This document shows positions 7,064-8,617 of a stretch of DNA of 8,617 bases, piece after piece. The stretch is from Bordetella parapertussis. Lineage in GTDB: Bacteria > Pseudomonadota > Gammaproteobacteria > Burkholderiales > Burkholderiaceae. The DNA is taken from positions 1-8,617 of the forward strand of contig CAMDLJ010000092.1 in NCBI GenBank assembly GCA_945901665.1. Direction: 5' to 3'. Position numbers and translations under genes: made by a program. How positions within the stretch are numbered: the stretch's first letter is position 1; each line of letters opens with the position of its first letter. The notes below the pieces were generated by a model. It worked only from the letters and a program-made list of their open reading frames with translations, had not been told where the DNA came from and made no database searches.

Positions 7064-8068
7064 TCAAGGCTGCAAAGTTCGGGTGGCTGTGCGCCAGCGC
7101 GAGGCATCAGGGGCATTGACCGCCCCTTCAGGGACCAGGCCTTGCAACAGGGCCCGGGCTTGGGCCACGGTCTCCAGGGCTTGGTGTTCGGTGGCTGGCG
7201 GCGTGAGGCCGCCGATGTGCGGCGTGGCAATCACCTGGGGGTGTCGGGCCAAATCCAAGCTCGGTGTTTGGTCCGGGCCACGGCCCACGTCCAATGCCGC
7301 ACCTGCCAAAGGGCCATGGTCCAGCGCATGGCGCAACGCATCTTCATCAACCAAGTTGCCGCGCGCGGCATTGATGAACCAAGCGCCTGGCTTCATTTGG
7401 GCAAACGCGTTGGCATTGAAGAGGTTTTCAGTTTCAGCAGTGGCCGGGGCCAAACACACCACGTGGTCGCTGTCGCTGAGCAAGCGCTCCCATGACACCA
7501 AGGAAACCCCTGCTTCAGCGGTTTGCACGTGGGGGTCGTGCACGAGCACCTGCATCCCAAAGGCTTGGGCCAAGGTGCAGACCTGGCGGCCAATGTGGCC
7601 ATACCCGACCACGCCCAAAGTGGCGTCTCGGAGTTCTTTGCCCATCAGGGCTGGGGCCTCGTGGCCCGCTTGGTATTGCATGCGCGCCAAACTGATGTGG
7701 CGCGAGGCGTCGATCATCACGCCCATCACCCACTCGGTCACCGCCGTGCCAAACCCGGGGGTGGCGCGGGTCACCATGATGCCTTGGTGCGATGCGGCGG
7801 CCACGTCGATGGTGCGAATGTCCATCGCACAGCGGCACACCGCCCACAGCTGCGGCAAGGCGGCGAACACCGCCGCGTCAAACGGGGTTTGGCGGTAAGC
7901 GATGATGATGTCGCAACCCTGGGCGGCGGTGACCAAATCAGACCCCTGCCAATCTTGGTCGCTGGGGTTGAGCCGCACCTGGGCGATTTCACGCAATTGG
8001 CACAACGCACGCTCGCCAAAATAAGTGGATAAGCGCGAGGCTGGGTGGGTGACCAAAACTGTGGCCAT
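7064..8068 (-). CDS. D-isomer-specific 2-hydroxyacid dehydrogenase with altered active-site segment
   Basis: NAD-dependent oxidoreductase that interconverts a 2-hydroxy acid and a 2-keto acid. It is 334 residues, as expected. The nucleotide-binding motif GYGHIG is at 155-160, and Asp178 at the end of the second strand (VHDPH) points to NAD rather than NADP. Catalytic Arg236 lies in [13 protein letters not shown] and the catalytic His284 in TPHIGG. The usual DVFxxEP segment that carries the catalytic Glu instead reads [11 protein letters not shown] (260-270): Pro or Asp266 stands where Glu is expected. I recall similar DVGRAPDQ-type sequences in related hydroxyacid dehydrogenases, so it may mark a subgroup rather than a dead enzyme. 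It lies 7 bases after dctM and 16 before garD, in one likely operon. A role with an aldarate-derived intermediate (for example glyoxylate or hydroxypyruvate reduction) is inference. Confidence 0.88.
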   Translation of the reverse strand: MATVLVTHPASRLSTYFGERALCQLREIAQVRLNPSDQDWQGSDLVTAAQGCDIIIAYRQTPFDAAVFAALPQLWAVCRCAMDIRTIDVAAASHQGIMVTRATPGFGTAVTEWVMGVMIDASRHISLARMQYQAGHEAPALMGKELRDATLGVVGYGHIGRQVCTLAQAFGMQVLVHDPHVQTAEAGVSLVSWERLLSDSDHVVCLAPATAETENLFNANAFAQMKPGAWFINAARGNLVDEDALRHALDHGPLAGAALDVGRGPDQTPSLDLARHPQVIATPHIGGLTPPATEHQALETVAQARALLQGLVPEGAVNAPDASRWRTATRTLQP

Positions 8069-8075
8069 CAGTGGC

Positions 8076-8617
8076 CTACTTCATCAGCCCCGGCAGCCAC
8101 AAAGATATGGCCGGCACATAGGTGACCAGCAGCAAGGCGATGCACATGGCGCCATAAAAAGGCCATAGCTCTTTGGAGACTTGCTCCATCGTTACTTTGC
8201 CCACCGCACATCCCACAAACAAGGTCGGCCCCACTGGCGGGGTGATCAGGCCAATGCCCAGGTTGAGAATCATGATCATGCCAAAATGCACCGGGTCAAT
8301 GCCCAACTTGGCAATCACCGGCATGAAGATGGGCGTGCAAATGAGCAGCATGGGCGCCAAATCCATGAAGGTGCCCAGCAACAGCAGCAGCAAGTTGACC
8401 AAAAACAAAAACACATATTTGTTGTCGGAGATGCTCAAAAAGAACATGGTGATCTTGGCAGGTATTTTCATCAAGGTCATCATGTAGCCAAAGGCCACTG
8501 AAAAGCCAATCAGCATCATCACCATGGACACAGTTTTGACCACCCGGTGCACCATGCGCGGCAACTCACTCCACTTGTAATCGCGGTAGACCAAGAAGGT
8601 GACCAAAAATGCATACA
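8076..8617 (-). CDS. dctM: Second TRAP transporter large permease DctM (partial, C-terminal part, cut by right edge)
   Basis: C-terminal 179 residues of a second TRAP large permease; the reading frame stays open to the right edge, so the gene begins outside the window. Seen: hydrophobic segments, GTFMDLAPMLLICTPIFMPV, and the C-terminal DctM signature LNLGIGLITPPVGPTLFVG. The part beginning MDLAPMLL corresponds to the point where the first DctM in this window is cut off (MDELSMLL), so the two are separate systems and not copies of one another. The stop is TAG at 8076-8078, 7 bases before the dehydrogenase start, indicating one operon. Its partner dctP and dctQ are expected just beyond the right edge. 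It probably imports the substrate of the dehydrogenase/GarD pathway (inference). Confidence 0.93.
   Translation of the reverse strand, partial: YAFLVTFLVYRDYKWSELPRMVHRVVKTVSMVMMLIGFSVAFGYMMTLMKIPAKITMFFLSISDNKYVFLFLVNLLLLLLGTFMDLAPMLLICTPIFMPVIAKLGIDPVHFGMIMILNLGIGLITPPVGPTLFVGCAVGKVTMEQVSKELWPFYGAMCIALLLVTYVPAISLWLPGLMK

Noticed and set aside
8076..8617. Truncated dctM as a pseudogene
   Set aside because: The frame is open to the window edge with normal DctM sequence, so the truncation comes from the window and not from a mutation.

Overview
The window reads as a metabolic chromosome segment of a betaproteobacterium, most likely Burkholderiales/Comamonadaceae. That is an inference from the GC-rich, C/G-ending codons and from TRAP carriers sitting beside sugar-acid and methyltransferase genes. 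Almost everything is on the minus strand; one gene is on the plus strand. No rRNA, tRNA, CRISPR array, insertion sequence or prophage gene was seen, and no stretch over 300 bases lacks a gene.

Left part (1-2612, minus strand): a TRAP transporter operon in the order dctP (periplasmic binding protein), dctQ (small membrane subunit) and dctM (large permease, cut by the left edge). dctQ and dctM overlap by 4 bases. A small hairpin surrounds the dctP stop codon. Divergent from it, across a 217-base control region, is a stand-alone MetE-C-type methyltransferase with all four zinc ligands (2830-3942).

Middle (3969-5310, minus strand): a Phd/YefM-type antitoxin and VapC-type PIN toxin pair with a 4-base overlap and a recognisable promoter, then a DUF2889 gene of unknown function.

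Right part (5467-8617, minus strand): a second operon, transcribed from beyond the right edge. It holds the C-terminal part of a second TRAP DctM, a D-2-hydroxyacid dehydrogenase 7 bases later, and a galactarate dehydratase (GarD) 16 bases after that. It looks like import of an aldarate or similar hydroxy acid, dehydration to a keto-deoxy acid, and a redox step. The dehydrogenase has an unusual active-site segment where the catalytic Glu is normally found.

I found no clearly new biological system. The points most worth a second look are the altered dehydrogenase active site in the aldarate operon, the methyltransferase divergent from a TRAP operon, and the hairpin at the dctP/dctQ junction.
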